Positions 10,380-22,513 of a DNA stretch of 64,000 nucleotides are shown piece after piece; position 1 is the stretch's first letter; every line of letters starts with the position of its first letter. The translations under genes and the position numbers were made by a program. Origin of the DNA: Burkholderia sp. IMCC1007 (GTDB taxonomy: Bacteria > Pseudomonadota > Gammaproteobacteria > Burkholderiales > Burkholderiaceae); assembly GCF_027257875.1 (NCBI RefSeq), contig NZ_JAPVQY010000012.1:1-64000 (forward strand). The letters are read 5' to 3'. The notes under the pieces are model-generated. The model did no database searches. It had not been told where the DNA came from and saw only the letters and a list, made by a program, of their open reading frames with translations.

Positions 10380-11006
10380 ATGACGACGAAGGTACTGCTG
10401 ATTGGCGCCACCGGCCGCACCGGCCACGCGTGCGCGGATCTGCTGCTCAAGCAGTCGGAATTCGAGCTGACTGCGCTGGTGCGCCGGCACGGCTATGCGC
10501 TGCCGGGCGCGAAGGTGGTCGAGGCCGACCTGACGGGCGATTTCTCGCACGCGTTCCACGGCATCACGCACGTGATCTACGCGGCCGGCTCGGCCGAGTC
10601 GGAAGGCGCCGTCGAAGAGGAGCAGATCGACCGCGATGCGGTCGCGCGCACCGCCGAGCATGCGCTCGCCTACAACGTGCAGAAGCTGGTCGTGATCAGT
10701 TCGCTGAGCGCGTACTGGCCCGAGCGCAGCGGCGCGCTGCGCCATTATTCCCAGATGAAACGCGAAGGCGACGAGCGCGTGATCGCGTCGGGCATCGACT
10801 ACGTGATCCTGCGCCCCGGCCCGCTCGCGGACCGCCCGGGCGTCGGCAAGATCGCGCTGACCGAGGAGCCGCTCGACGCGGCGCCGCCCGTCTCGCGCCA
10901 GGATGTCGCGTGGGCTGCGATCGAGGCGATCAAGCTTGGCATCTCGCGCAAGGTGATCGGCTTCGTCGGCGGCAGCGTGCCGATCGAGCAGGCGTTGCGC
11001 GCGTAA
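10380..11006 (+). CDS. Atypical SDR / NAD(P)-binding protein
   Basis: A 208-residue Rossmann-fold protein. The N-terminus TTKVLLIGATGRTGHACADLL holds the GxxGxxG dinucleotide motif of atypical SDR/NmrA-like proteins. YAAGS and the strand VVISSLSAY followed by HYSQMKREGDERV resemble the Ser...Tyr-x3-Lys active region (Y-S-Q-M-K). ILRPGPLAD is the typical later segment of the family. The ATG at 10380 is chosen because an AAGGAG ribosome site lies at 10367-10372 with 7-nt spacing; an upstream in-frame extension lacks similarity. Related proteins act as flavin reductases, epimerases or regulatory NADP sensors; the substrate is unknown. It converges on the peroxiredoxin gene with GC hairpins between. 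Confidence 0.85.
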   Translation: MTTKVLLIGATGRTGHACADLLLKQSEFELTALVRRHGYALPGAKVVEADLTGDFSHAFHGITHVIYAAGSAESEGAVEEEQIDRDAVARTAEHALAYNVQKLVVISSLSAYWPERSGALRHYSQMKREGDERVIASGIDYVILRPGPLADRPGVGKIALTEEPLDAAPPVSRQDVAWAAIEAIKLGISRKVIGFVGGSVPIEQALRA

Positions 11007-11014
11007 CACCCACC

Positions 11015-11078
11015 CGCGCCGCCGCATGGCGGCGCGATGCGGTGCATTACCCGGCGGCGCGCGAGGCGGGCCGCCGGG
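11015..11078. terminator. GC-rich hairpins between converging genes, possible terminator
   Basis: Two perfect 9-bp stems lie side by side: 11015-11023 with 11028-11036 (4-nt loop), and 11050-11058 with 11070-11078. They separate the converging SDR and peroxiredoxin genes. Neither is followed by a T-run, so they would be L-shaped or Rho-assisted terminators if functional. Confidence 0.35.
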
Positions 11079-11105
11079 TTCGACGCCCGCTCGGCTGGGC
11101 GCCGC

Positions 11106-11657
11106 TTACTGCTTCGGATGCGCGTCGGCCCATGCCTTCACCGCGCCGAGCGTGTTCTCGACGTGCTTGTCCGGCGACAGGCTCGTGTATTCGTAGATCA
11201 CCTTCCCTTCCGGCGAAATCACGTAGGACACGCGGTTCGCGCGATCGAGCGCGGGCAGCTTCGCGTCGTATTCGCGGATGATCTTCGCGTCCGGGTCGGC
11301 CGCGACCGGGAACTTGCTGCGGCACTCGCTCACCGAGAACTTGGTCAGCGTGTCGATGTTGTCCGCGGACACGCCGATCACGGTCGCGCCGTAAGCCTTG
11401 TAACGATCGACCGCATCGGCGAACGCATGCGCCTCGATCGTGCAACCCTTCGTGAATGCGGCCGGGTAGAAATACAGCACGACCGGCCCGTGCTTCAGCG
11501 CATCGGCGAGCGAGTACGTGTAGGTCTTGCCGCCCAGCGACGCCTGGGTCGTGAAGTCGGGCGCGGCGTCGCCCGGTTTCAGTTGCGCGTGCGCGACCAG
11601 CGCATGACCGGCCACGAGCAGCGCCGCCGAGGCGCCCACCAATAGTTTTCGCTTCAT
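11106..11657 (-). CDS. Exported peroxiredoxin (AhpC/TSA, Bcp-like)
   Basis: Thiol peroxidase that should reduce hydrogen peroxide or organic hydroperoxides outside the cytoplasm. Of 183 residues, the first ~24 form a signal peptide (MKRKLLVGASAALLVAG...AHA). The mature part starts LKPGDAAPDFTTQA, the usual peroxiredoxin opening. The peroxidatic Cys is in YPAAFTKGCTIEAHAF, with the catalytic Thr three residues before it, and a second Cys in VSECRSKFP could be the resolving residue. ATG 11657 is preferred over 11669 because GAGGAC lies five bases upstream and the signal peptide then has a standard n-region. The exported location is unusual for Bcp-like enzymes but known in proteobacteria. The reductant is not encoded nearby. 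Confidence 0.9.
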   Translation of the reverse strand: MKRKLLVGASAALLVAGHALVAHAQLKPGDAAPDFTTQASLGGKTYTYSLADALKHGPVVLYFYPAAFTKGCTIEAHAFADAVDRYKAYGATVIGVSADNIDTLTKFSVSECRSKFPVAADPDAKIIREYDAKLPALDRANRVSYVISPEGKVIYEYTSLSPDKHVENTLGAVKAWADAHPKQ

Positions 11658-11843
11658 CTGCGTCCTCATTTCTTATAAAGTCAGCCTCGATGCAGGCCAT
11701 CCTGCCGTTCGCGTGTCGAACGTCACCCGGTACCACCCGACCCGGCGGCGGCGCAAGCCGCAACCAGGCGGTTAAAGATTCCGCGCAGTCTGCCGTTATT
11801 CCTTCCGGACAACCGGTTCCAGCCCTTCACGTCAGCGAGACAC

Positions 11844-13676
11844 ATGGAAGCCAACAGGAAACAGAGGCCACGCAAGGGCTCCTGGCGCAGCGCCTTGCAT
11901 ACGCTGCGCCGCTTCGCGTGGTCGGGCGGTGCGCTGATGCCTGCTCGCGCCGGCACGCCGCGCCGCGACGACACCGTGCGCGACTGGCTGGAACAGACGG
12001 TCGGCACGGTGGACTTCCTCGCCCATGTCGACCGCGAGCTGCGCTTTCTGTACGTGTCCGACGCGAGCCTGCGCTTCATCGGTTATCACCGCGACTACCT
12101 GCACACGCTGACGCTGCGCGACCTGATCGCGGAACAGGATACCGCGACGCTCGAAGGCCTGCTCGCGCGCGCCGCGCGTTCCGGCCAGGTCGAGAAGGCG
12201 ACGATGTGCATCGTGAAGTCGCTCACCTACCCGCTCGACGTCGAAGTCCGCGCGTTCAAGAGCCGCCACCACGGCGTCGACGGCTTCGCGATCGCGGCAT
12301 TCGACGTGTCGGCCTGGCGCGCGCTCGAGGCGCGCCTCACGTATGAAATGCACCACGACTCGATGACGGGGCTCGACAATCTGTCCGCGCTCGTGCCCGC
12401 GCTGATGCGCGCGCAGCAGGCCGCCGACGAGGCCGGCACCTGCGCGGCGCTGCTGCTGCTCGATCTCGACGACTATCAACGCATCAACCGCGCGCTCGGC
12501 TACGACGCCGGCGACGCGCTGCTGCGCGAAACCGCGCAGCGGCTGCAGGCGCTCGTCACGGCCGGCGAACAGCTCGCGCGCGTCGCGAGCGACAAGTTCG
12601 CCGTCGTGTTCACCGCATCGGACCGCTCGCGCGGCGGCGACGCGGCGGAGGCGCTCGCGCGCCGGCTGCAGGCCGCGGTGCGCGAACCGTACGTGTACCA
12701 GGGACAAACCGTGCACCTGTCGGCGAGCATCGGCATCGCGCTCTACCCCGACGAGCGTACCGCGCCGCACCGCGCGCAACACCACAGCCCGCTGCTGCGC
12801 CGCGCCGACCACGCGCTCGCGCAGGCGAAGGCGTCGGGCGGCAATGCGCTCGCGTTTCATGCGCCCGTCGACGATCCGGCCGACGCCGAGCGGCTCAAGC
12901 TCGAAGCCGACCTGTACGACGGCGTGCGCAACGGCGAGTTCTCGCTCCATTTCCAGCCGATCACGCGCAGCCAGTCGGGCGCGGTGGTCGGCGTCGAGGC
13001 GCTGATCCGCTGGCGCCATCCGGTGCACGGGCTCGTGCCGCCCGCGACCTTCATCCCGCTCGCCGAATCGATCGGCCTGATCAACTACCTCGGCAACTGG
13101 GTGCTCAAGGCCGCGTGCATGCAGCTCGTCGCATGGGACCGCCAGGGGCTCGCGCTGCAGTACGTGGCGGTCAACGTGTCGCCGCAGCAGTTCCGCGACC
13201 CGCGTTTCACGCAGAGCGTGCGCGACGCGATGACGCTGACGGGCATCGATCCGCGCCGCATCGTGCTGGAGATCACCGAAAGCCTGCTGATGCACGATCC
13301 CGCGAAGGCGAAAGGGCTGCTCGAAGAGCTGACCGAGATGGGCATCCGCTTCGCGATCGACGATTTCGGCACCGGCTATTCGAGCCTCGCGTACCTGCAG
13401 CGCTTCCCGCTCGCGAAGCTGAAGATCGACCGCAGCTTCGTCGAGAACCTGCTGACCTCGCGCAACGATCGCGCGATCGTGTCGGCGGTGGTCGGGCTCG
13501 CACAGACGCTCGACCTCGAACTCGTCGCGGAAGGCGTCGAGACGGAGGCGCAGCGCGCACTGCTGACCGAGATGGGCTGCAACCACATCCAGGGCTGGCT
13601 CGTCTGCCAGGCCCTGCCGTCCGAGGAACTCGCGCGGCGCTTCGAGGCGCAACAACTGCGTCTGCACGCTGCCTGA
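11844..13676 (+). CDS. PAS-degenerate GGDEF-EAL protein (likely c-di-GMP phosphodiesterase)
   Basis: A 610-residue cyclic-di-GMP enzyme without TM segments. Residues ~45-165 look like a PAS sensor (FLAHVDRELRFLYVSDASLRFIGY). The GGDEF domain follows (DSMTGLDNL), but the active-site loop reads RVASDKFAVVF near residues 247-252 instead of RxGGDEF, so cyclase activity is probably lost; the half may bind GTP and act as a regulatory domain. The EAL domain looks complete: VEALIRWRHP (EAL at about 385-387), VNVSPQQF, EITES, IDDFGTGYSSLAYL, KIDRSFV and EGVET, covering the metal and catalytic residues. I therefore predict hydrolysis of c-di-GMP to pGpG. The next gene, an HDOD protein, starts 25 nt after the stop, so the two are probably co-transcribed. 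Confidence 0.92.
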   Translation: MEANRKQRPRKGSWRSALHTLRRFAWSGGALMPARAGTPRRDDTVRDWLEQTVGTVDFLAHVDRELRFLYVSDASLRFIGYHRDYLHTLTLRDLIAEQDTATLEGLLARAARSGQVEKATMCIVKSLTYPLDVEVRAFKSRHHGVDGFAIAAFDVSAWRALEARLTYEMHHDSMTGLDNLSALVPALMRAQQAADEAGTCAALLLLDLDDYQRINRALGYDAGDALLRETAQRLQALVTAGEQLARVASDKFAVVFTASDRSRGGDAAEALARRLQAAVREPYVYQGQTVHLSASIGIALYPDERTAPHRAQHHSPLLRRADHALAQAKASGGNALAFHAPVDDPADAERLKLEADLYDGVRNGEFSLHFQPITRSQSGAVVGVEALIRWRHPVHGLVPPATFIPLAESIGLINYLGNWVLKAACMQLVAWDRQGLALQYVAVNVSPQQFRDPRFTQSVRDAMTLTGIDPRRIVLEITESLLMHDPAKAKGLLEELTEMGIRFAIDDFGTGYSSLAYLQRFPLAKLKIDRSFVENLLTSRNDRAIVSAVVGLAQTLDLELVAEGVETEAQRALLTEMGCNHIQGWLVCQALPSEELARRFEAQQLRLHAA

Positions 13677-13701
13677 TACCCGACGAACCGAACAGATCCG
13701 T

Positions 13702-15219
13702 ATGTCAATCACCGAACACCTGCCCCGCACGGCGCTGCTCGACAAGCTGTGGGCCCGGATGAACGAACGGGGCGATTTCCCGCTGCTGTCGGAATCGCTG
13801 CGCACGACCATGGCCGCGATGAAGAACGACGATCTCGACTTCACCGCGCTCGTGCGCGTCGTGCTGTCGGACTTCGCGCTCACGCACAAGGTGCTGCGGC
13901 TCGCGAATTCCGCGATGTACATGGCGTTCGGCGGCAACATCACGACCGTCACGCGCGCGCTGATGGTGCTCGGCATGGACACGGTCGGCCATCTCGTGGT
14001 CGGGCTGAAGCTCGTCGACCATTTCCACCACAGCACGCCGCGCCGCATCGACGCGAAGCTCGAGCTGAACCGCGCGCTGCTGTCCGGCTGCGTCGCCCGC
14101 AAGCTGACCGAGCATGCGCAGTTGCGCGGCGGCGAGGAAGCCGTCGTCTGCACGCTGATGCGCCAGGTCGGCAAGCTGCTCGTGGTCTGCTATCTCGACA
14201 GCGAGTGGGATCGCATCCGCCGCCGCGCGGCCGAGCTGAACGGCGACGAAGCGGCCGCATGCGTCGACGTGCTGGGCGTCGGTTTCGAAGCGCTCGGCCT
14301 CGAGGCCGCCGCGAACTGGCGGCTGCCCGACGTGATCCGCGCCGGGATGGCCGACGACGCCGATCAGGCGGCGCACACCGAGCTCGTCGGCAACGATGAC
14401 GAAAGCGACGCACGCGCCCAGCGCCGGCGCATCGCGGACGTGTCGGACGACGACGGCGAACACGTCCGCTGGCTGCGCGCGGTGAGCCGCTGCTCGACCG
14501 ACGTCGCCAGCGCGCTCGCGATGCCCGAGAGCCCGCAGCGCGACGCCCGCATCGCGGTGCTCGCGCAGGCGTACGGCACCGAGCTGCAAATCGAATCCAG
14601 CGCGCTCGTCGAGATCGCCGACCGGCTCGCGCGCGAGGAAGCCAGCGACACCATGATGCGCGACATCGTCGAGCTGCGCGCGAACGCCGATGCAATCGCG
14701 CGGGCGCAGGCCGAACCCGAGGCGTGCCTCGAAGCGGGCCTCGCGGACTTGCGCGCGCTGCCGTCCGAACACGTGCTGACGCCGGTGCTCGCGCTCGCAT
14801 CGGAAAGCCTGCTCGCGGGCCTCGCGTTCACGCGCACCGTGATGTTCGTGCGCCGTGCCGACGGCACGTTCGCCGCGCGTCTCGGCTTCGGCCCCGACGT
14901 CGATGCCGCGCTCGAACGGCTGCGCTTCGACGAGCGCTTCGAGCCGGACGTCTTCCATCTCGCGATCACCAACTCGGTCGGCATCTTCATCGAGCAGGCG
15001 CAGGAACCGAAGATGGTGAAGCGCCTGCCCGCGTGGTATCTCGACGCGCTGCCCGATACGCGCGCGTTCGTGCTGCTGCCGGTGCGCGTGGGCACGACGA
15101 CCGTCGCGCTGCTGTACGGCGACTGGGCCGGCGCGCAGCCCGCGCGCAAGATCACGCAGAAGGAAATGGGCGTGCTCAACGAGCTCGCGCGCGAGCTGGC
15201 CCGCTTCTTCCCGTCGTAA
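13702..15219 (+). CDS. HDOD-domain signalling protein with C-terminal GAF-like region
   Basis: A 505-residue HDOD protein. Residues ~20-215 carry the HDOD helices: FPLLSESLRTTMAAM, then LTHKVLRLANSAMYM and TVTRALMVLGMDTVGHLVV, the usual marker segments. HDOD domains are HD-like helical bundles that lack the metal-binding His-Asp, and no canonical HD pair is seen. Residues ~320-500 (VLALASESLLAGLAFTRTVMFV...IGTTTVALLYGD-like) resemble a GAF sensor. Such proteins relay c-di-GMP or redox signals to motility and biofilm control in Xanthomonas and Ralstonia relatives; the partner here is unproven. Its position 25 nt behind an EAL protein supports a shared signalling role. A strong intrinsic terminator follows. 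Confidence 0.88.
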   Translation: MSITEHLPRTALLDKLWARMNERGDFPLLSESLRTTMAAMKNDDLDFTALVRVVLSDFALTHKVLRLANSAMYMAFGGNITTVTRALMVLGMDTVGHLVVGLKLVDHFHHSTPRRIDAKLELNRALLSGCVARKLTEHAQLRGGEEAVVCTLMRQVGKLLVVCYLDSEWDRIRRRAAELNGDEAAACVDVLGVGFEALGLEAAANWRLPDVIRAGMADDADQAAHTELVGNDDESDARAQRRRIADVSDDDGEHVRWLRAVSRCSTDVASALAMPESPQRDARIAVLAQAYGTELQIESSALVEIADRLAREEASDTMMRDIVELRANADAIARAQAEPEACLEAGLADLRALPSEHVLTPVLALASESLLAGLAFTRTVMFVRRADGTFAARLGFGPDVDAALERLRFDERFEPDVFHLAITNSVGIFIEQAQEPKMVKRLPAWYLDALPDTRAFVLLPVRVGTTTVALLYGDWAGAQPARKITQKEMGVLNELARELARFFPS

Positions 15220-15270
15220 CGTCGGCCGCCGCCGGCATCGGCAACCTCGAACAGCCAGCCCCAAAAGCAA

Positions 15271-15298
15271 ACCGGCCGCAAAAGCGGCCGGTTTTTTT
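15271..15298. terminator. Intrinsic terminator after the HDOD gene
   Basis: Perfect 9-bp stem ACCGGCCGC/GCGGCCGGT with an AAAA loop, then a run of seven T. A-rich bases on the left flank let it also work for the converging argT gene. Confidence 0.9.
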
Positions 15299-15322
15299 AC
15301 ATCATGCGATCGAGCGAAGCGC

Positions 15323-16117
15323 TTACTTGAGCGTCACGGGCACGCTGAAATACTTCTTCGCGAGGGTGTCGATCGTGCCGTCGGCCTTCAGTTCCTTCAG
15401 CGCCTGATCGAGCGCGGTCTTCAGCGCCGCGTCGTTCTTGCGCAGGCCGAAACCGACGCCCGAGCCGAGGATCTCCGCATCGCTGACCGTGCCGCCGGCG
15501 AACCCGAAGCCCTGGCCTTGCGGCTTCGACAGGAAGCCCTTCGAGCCCGCTTCCGAATCCTGGAACGTCGCGTCGAGACGGCCCGACTTCAGATCGGCGT
15601 AGGCCAGGTCCTGCGTCTGGTACGGCACGACTTCGACGCCTGCCGGCGCCCACTTCTTCTTCGCGTACGCTTCCTGGATCGTGCCCTGCAGCACGCCAAC
15701 CCGCTTGCCCTTCAGCGACTGCGGCGTCGGCTGCATGCCGCTACCCTGCTTCGCGATCAGCTGGTTCGGGATCGTGTAGATCGGATCGGTGAACGCGATC
15801 GCGTGCTTGCGCTGGTCGGTGATCGTCATGTCCGAGTTGATCGCGTCGAACTTGCGCGCCTGCAGCGCCGGGATCAGGCCGTCGAAGTCATTCTCGACCC
15901 ACACGCACTTCGTCTTCAGCTTCGCGCACACCGCGTTGCCGATGTCGATGTCGAAGCCGGTCAGCTTGCCGTCGGGCGTCTTGTATTCGAACGGCGCGTA
16001 CGAGGCCTCGACGCCGAACCGGATCTCCTTCAGATCCGCAGCCATCGCGCTGCCTGCCGCCACGGCCGATGCCGCCACTACCGCGTGCGCGGCCACTTTA
16101 CGCCAATCCAACTTCAT
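15323..16117 (-). CDS. argT: Lysine/arginine/ornithine periplasmic binding protein
   Basis: Solute-binding protein of the HisJ/ArgT family for a basic amino acid ABC importer. It has 264 residues with a signal peptide ending AMA-ADLKEIRFG. Binding-lobe landmarks are present: GVEASYAPFEYKTPDGKLTGFDIDIGNAVC, DFDGLIPALQARKFDAINSDMTIT, and GVLQGTIQEAY. ATG 16117 is chosen over the adjacent GTG 16120 because AGGAG sits seven bases before it. In Pseudomonas the equivalent gene (aotJ) heads the transporter operon; here it lies on the far side of the ast operon from hisQMP, ~11 kb away, with its own promoter. Pairing with those permeases is inferred. The sequences of 8 or more residues above are quoted only as landmarks. 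Confidence 0.92.
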   Translation of the reverse strand: MKLDWRKVAAHAVVAASAVAAGSAMAADLKEIRFGVEASYAPFEYKTPDGKLTGFDIDIGNAVCAKLKTKCVWVENDFDGLIPALQARKFDAINSDMTITDQRKHAIAFTDPIYTIPNQLIAKQGSGMQPTPQSLKGKRVGVLQGTIQEAYAKKKWAPAGVEVVPYQTQDLAYADLKSGRLDATFQDSEAGSKGFLSKPQGQGFGFAGGTVSDAEILGSGVGFGLRKNDAALKTALDQALKELKADGTIDTLAKKYFSVPVTLK

Positions 16118-16470
16118 CACTGTTCTCCTCGATACTCGAATGTTCCGGAACTACGGGCGCATGCATCATTGCAGGGTCGAATGACAACGACAACGCCGAT
16201 GCCGCACCTTGATGCGGCGCAACAGCCGCAAGGCCGCGATTGTACCAATCCATGCGGCCCGATACGGCAAAGCGCCCGCCGATACACGATGCTGCGCTGC
16301 GTGCACGGCGGCCGCCGCGCGACTCCGTCGAACTTGCAAGACGGTGTCGCAAATATGCAAGCGCGACGGGCGCGCCGTCTGCGCGGCGTGCGGGCTTCAT
16401 CTCAAAAATGAATGGACTGCGGGACGACGCGGTCGAGCGAGCCGCCGCGGCCCGCTCAGCGGCTCATCGA
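16118..16470. other. Intergenic region between argT and astE
   Basis: About 350 bp holding the predicted argT promoter near its left end. The rest is downstream of astE. I see no convincing gene, repeat or strong terminator in it. Confidence 0.5.
16165..16193 (-). promoter_or_regulatory. Predicted sigma-70 promoter of argT
   Basis: Reading leftward, TTGTCG, a 17-bp spacer and AATGAT lie about 45 bp upstream of the argT start, leaving a leader of about 40 nt that contains the AGGAG site. The -10 matches the consensus at four of six positions. Confidence 0.4.
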
Positions 16471-17562
16471 TCAGACGAGTGCGGCCAGCGTGTCGCGCGT
16501 CGTATCGATCACGAGCAGGCCCGCGCGCAAACCCGGCTTCACGGTCGGGTTCGGAAACACGATGCGTTCCTCGTCGTGCTTCACCGTGTAGCGATAGTCG
16601 CCGTCCTGCGCGAGTACCGTGCCGCGCGCGAACGCGGTGAAGTTCGCGACGTCGGCCGCGACGAACAGCTGGAGCGCGTCGCTCTGCTTCGTGATCTGGT
16701 CGATCACGGTGAACACGCGCGGCAACGGCGGATGGCCGCCCCGCGGATGGCCGCCCCTGGCGTCGGCATCCGCCGGCACACCCGCCACGAGCTTGCGCAC
16801 CGCGCGGTCGGCCGGCGCGAAGCGCGACAGGTCGTTCTGGCCGAACGGCCGCACCTTGCCGAGCTCGAGCGTGCATGCGAGCGCGCCGCAATACTCGGCC
16901 GTGAAATGCGAATACGTGTTGCCCTTCGCCGTATGCAGCAGCACGGCCGCGATGCGCGCGTCGCCGAGCCATTCGATCATCGTGCGCGTCGGCGGCGTGC
17001 CCGTGTGCGGCAGCAGCGCGAACTGCTCGAACACCGATGCGCGAATCGCCGTGTGCATGTCGATGTGCCAGCGTGCGCTGCCTGCCGGCGCGGCCGCGAA
17101 GAATGCGGCAGCCGCCGTTTCCAGCTGCACCGCACGCGGCGCTTCGCGGCTCGCGGGCACCTGCGCGTGACGACCGCTGAACAGACGATTCAGGTCGTCG
17201 TCGAGATAGCGTTCGCCCGCGCGCATCGCCGGCACGTTGCCGAGCACGACGAAGAGCCGGCACGCGAGCGACAGCGCACCCGACGCGAGATCGCGCACGA
17301 GCATCGACAGCAGCTCGATCGGCGCGGTCTCGTCGCCGTGCACGCCGGCCGAGACGAGCACGCTCGCACGCGCCGTATCGCCAGCAGTGTCACCCGCAGC
17401 CGGCTCCAGCGTCAGCAGCCCATCGCCGAGCCAGTGCCAGCGCACCGCGCCGCCCGCGCACGCGCCGTCCTTCTCGGGCGGCGCGCCACCCTCGAGCGTG
17501 AACGCGAGGAAGTCGTCGAGCAACGCGTTCGCCGACATGCCGTGCTCAGCGCTGGAAGTCAT
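16471..17562 (-). CDS. astE: Succinylglutamate desuccinylase
   Basis: Last step of the arginine succinyltransferase pathway: N-succinylglutamate to succinate and glutamate. Zinc carboxypeptidase-like family. The zinc ligands are visible in [14 protein letters not shown] (His and Glu) and [10 protein letters not shown] (His). The 363-residue form starts at ATG 17562, overlapping the astB stop by 17 nt; ATG 17538 just after the stop is an alternative giving 355 residues, and neither has a strong ribosome site. An insert near residue 260 ([17 protein letters not shown]) lies between two normally adjacent segments and contains a repeated GGHP unit that also occurs in the AstA protein of this operon. 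It is the last gene of the ast operon. Confidence 0.94.
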   Translation of the reverse strand: MTSSAEHGMSANALLDDFLAFTLEGGAPPEKDGACAGGAVRWHWLGDGLLTLEPAAGDTAGDTARASVLVSAGVHGDETAPIELLSMLVRDLASGALSLACRLFVVLGNVPAMRAGERYLDDDLNRLFSGRHAQVPASREAPRAVQLETAAAAFFAAAPAGSARWHIDMHTAIRASVFEQFALLPHTGTPPTRTMIEWLGDARIAAVLLHTAKGNTYSHFTAEYCGALACTLELGKVRPFGQNDLSRFAPADRAVRKLVAGVPADADARGGHPRGGHPPLPRVFTVIDQITKQSDALQLFVAADVANFTAFARGTVLAQDGDYRYTVKHDEERIVFPNPTVKPGLRAGLLVIDTTRDTLAALV

Positions 17563-18886
17563 ATAGCGACCCGACGCGCAGGATCTGCGTGAGTTCGTCG
17601 AGCGCCGTGCGCGATTCGTCGAGCAGCGTCGGATCCGCGAGATCTTCGGGGGCAAGGCGATCGCGGTAGTGCTTTTCGATCCACGCGTCGAGCGACGCGA
17701 ACAGCGTGTCGTTCATCCACACGTTCGACGTGACGGCCGCGCGCTCCGCGTCGTTCAGCACGACACGCAGGCGCAGGCACGCGGGGCCGCCGCCGTTCTT
17801 CATGCTTTCGCGCAAGTCGAACACGAGCACGTCGCGGATCGGGCCGTTGCCGCTCGCGAGCTGATCGAGATAGGCCGCGACGTTCGCATTCTCGCGGCAT
17901 TCCTGCGGCACGACGAGCACCTGCGAGCCGTCGGCGCGCGACAGCAGCTGGCTGTTGAACAGATACGACGTGACCGCATCGTTCACGCTCACGGCCGCAT
18001 CGGGCACCTCGATCACGTTCAGCCGCGCGCCGCGCGCATCGAGCGTCGCCGTCAGCGTGTCGTAGATCGCCTGCTTGTTGACGAACGCGCGCTCGTGCGT
18101 GAACAGCGTGTCGCGGTTGCCGACCGAAATCACGTCGTTGTGGAACACGCCCGCATCGATCACGTCCGGATCCTGCTGCGCGTAGACCGTCGCCGCGTCG
18201 GCCAACCCGTGGCGCTGTGCGACCGCGCGGCTCGCCTCGAAGGTCTGGCGTGCCGGGAAGCGCTTCGGCTCCGGGCCGCGGCGATATTCCGAGCGGCCGT
18301 ACACGAAGAACTCGACGCCCGGCTGGCCGTATTCGGCGCAAAAACGCGTATGGTTCGCCGCGCCTTCGTCGCCCAGCGCCGGCGTGCCCGTCAGCGCCTC
18401 GTGCACCGCGAAGTGGGCGGGGTCGGCAAACAGCGTCGACAGCGTGCGGCGCGTCGCTTCGTGCTCGATCGCACGATGCAGCTTGCTGCACAGGTTGGCC
18501 GGCGTGAAGTGCACGCGGCCGTCGCTCGTGTCGGCCGACGGGCTGACGGTGGCCGCGTTCGCGGTCCACATCGCCGACGCCGAGCTCGCGGCGGCGAGCA
18601 GTTCGGGCGCCTGTTTCGCGGCCTTCGCGATCACGTCGGCATCCTTGCCGGAGAAGCCGAGTTCGCGCAACAGGCGCAGCGACGGGCGCTCCTGCGGCGG
18701 CAGCACGCCTTGCGCGAAACCGAGATCCGCGAGCTGCTTCATCTTGCGCAGCCCCTGCTTCGCCGCGGCCTTCGGGTTCGCGGCCGACTTCTCGTTGTTC
18801 AGCGACGCCACGTTGCCGAACGACAGCCCGGCGTAGTTGTGGGTCGGGCCGACGAGCCCGTCGAAATTGGCTTCTTGTGCGTTCAT
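17546..18886 (-). CDS. astB: N-succinylarginine dihydrolase
   Basis: Converts N2-succinylarginine to N2-succinylornithine with release of two ammonia and CO2; second step of the AST pathway. It has 446 residues, the usual family length. It opens [21 protein letters not shown], a hallmark of AstB. The guanidino-hydrolase active-site Cys is expected in [12 protein letters not shown] near the C-terminus, and the His in the middle ([11 protein letters not shown]). ATG 18886 is chosen because GAGGGA lies just upstream and the family similarity begins there. It starts 14 nt after the astD stop and overlaps the astE start, so translation is probably coupled. Confidence 0.96.
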   Translation of the reverse strand: MNAQEANFDGLVGPTHNYAGLSFGNVASLNNEKSAANPKAAAKQGLRKMKQLADLGFAQGVLPPQERPSLRLLRELGFSGKDADVIAKAAKQAPELLAAASSASAMWTANAATVSPSADTSDGRVHFTPANLCSKLHRAIEHEATRRTLSTLFADPAHFAVHEALTGTPALGDEGAANHTRFCAEYGQPGVEFFVYGRSEYRRGPEPKRFPARQTFEASRAVAQRHGLADAATVYAQQDPDVIDAGVFHNDVISVGNRDTLFTHERAFVNKQAIYDTLTATLDARGARLNVIEVPDAAVSVNDAVTSYLFNSQLLSRADGSQVLVVPQECRENANVAAYLDQLASGNGPIRDVLVFDLRESMKNGGGPACLRLRVVLNDAERAAVTSNVWMNDTLFASLDAWIEKHYRDRLAPEDLADPTLLDESRTALDELTQILRVGSLYDFQR

Positions 18887-18900
18887 CGTCGTTCCCTCGA

Positions 18901-21414
<2,514 letters not shown>

Positions 21415-21418
<4 letters not shown>

Positions 21419-22482
21419 GCTACGTCTCCCTTCAATTCTTCATCGTCGCGGCGGTGCAGCGGCACGCAGCGCACGACATCGCCATCCTTCACATCCAGTG
21501 CCGCGCGCACGTCGGCCGCCAGCGGCGCATCGGCGCCCCGCGCGTCAGCCGTGTCGCCCGGCAGGTCGGCCAGCACGCAGCGGAACGATTCGCCGCTGCC
21601 GCTCGACACCATGTACGCCACGTCGCCCTGCTGGCGCGCGGCTTCGCGCACCGTGCGCTCCGCGCCGTGCTTCACGCACGACGTGCGGTCGACCTGTGCG
21701 GTCAGCACCGGGCCCGCGTCGAAGATGTCGACGAAGCGGTCAGGCTCGAAGCCTTCCTCGAGGTGGATGTCGTAGGCGAGCAGCGCCGTTTCGTTCGGCT
21801 CGCCGAGCACGCGCTGCGCGGCTTCCGGCAGCAGCGGCACGTAGAGCGGGTAGGCCGGCATCACTTCCGCGATGAACGTGCGGCTGCGGCCGCCCGATGC
21901 GATATCGACATCGGTGAAATCGCGGCCGAAGAACTTGCGGCCCACCGCTTCCCAGAACGGCGATGCGCCCGTGTTGTCGCTCACGCCGAGCAGCAGCGTG
22001 AACACTTCCGGCGTGAAGCGGCGGCGATTCGCGGCGATGTACATCATCCGGGCGCGCGAGATCAGGTGCGCGGCCGCGTCGCCGCGCAGCGACGGATCGA
22101 CGTAGAAGCCCGCGAGCCGGCTCTTGCCGGTCAGCTCGTGCGACATCGTGAGCGCGTGGATCTTGCGGTTCACGTGCAGCTCGCGCGACGCGTGGATCAG
22201 TGCGTCGTTGCGGAACGCGTAGAACGGTTCCGAGTAGCCGGCTGCGGCCACGATGCTCGCCGTGCCGAGCAGCTTGCCGGTCGACGAATCCTCGAGCACG
22301 AAGAGATAGAATTCTTCGCCGGCGAAGTCGACGTCCGCGCGAAACGAATCCTCGGAGAGCGCCACACGCGCTTCGAGCGCCGCGCGGTCGTGCGGCAGCG
22401 AGTGCAGGACCGGCTGCGCGGTGCGCGCCATTTGCGCGAGCGCATCGAGATCCGTGAGTTTGCCGGGGCGAACAAATAGCAT
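21415..22482 (-). CDS. aruF: Arginine/ornithine N-succinyltransferase, AruF-type (alpha) subunit
   Basis: Partner of the following astA product in succinyl-CoA-dependent arginine or ornithine succinylation. It has 355 residues and is clearly paralogous to its neighbour: MLFVRPGKLTDLDALAQMA, GTASIVAAAGYSEPFYAFRN, FYVDPSLRGDAAAHLISRARMMYIA and ASPFWEAVGRKFFGRDF match position by position. It lies 31 nt after the astC stop and overlaps astA by ATGA. A stretch DTADARGADAPLAAD in the C-terminal third is compositionally similar to the repeats in astA and astE but is not the same sequence. Confidence 0.94.
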
Positions 22483-22513
22483 CGTCGTTCCTGTTCTGCG
22501 GTGGGTGCGCCGA

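Noticed and set aside
11832..14174. Long minus-strand open frame opposite the EAL and HDOD genes
   Set aside because: Composition is Arg/Ala/Val-rich without domains, whereas the plus strand encodes clear PAS, EAL and HDOD motifs.
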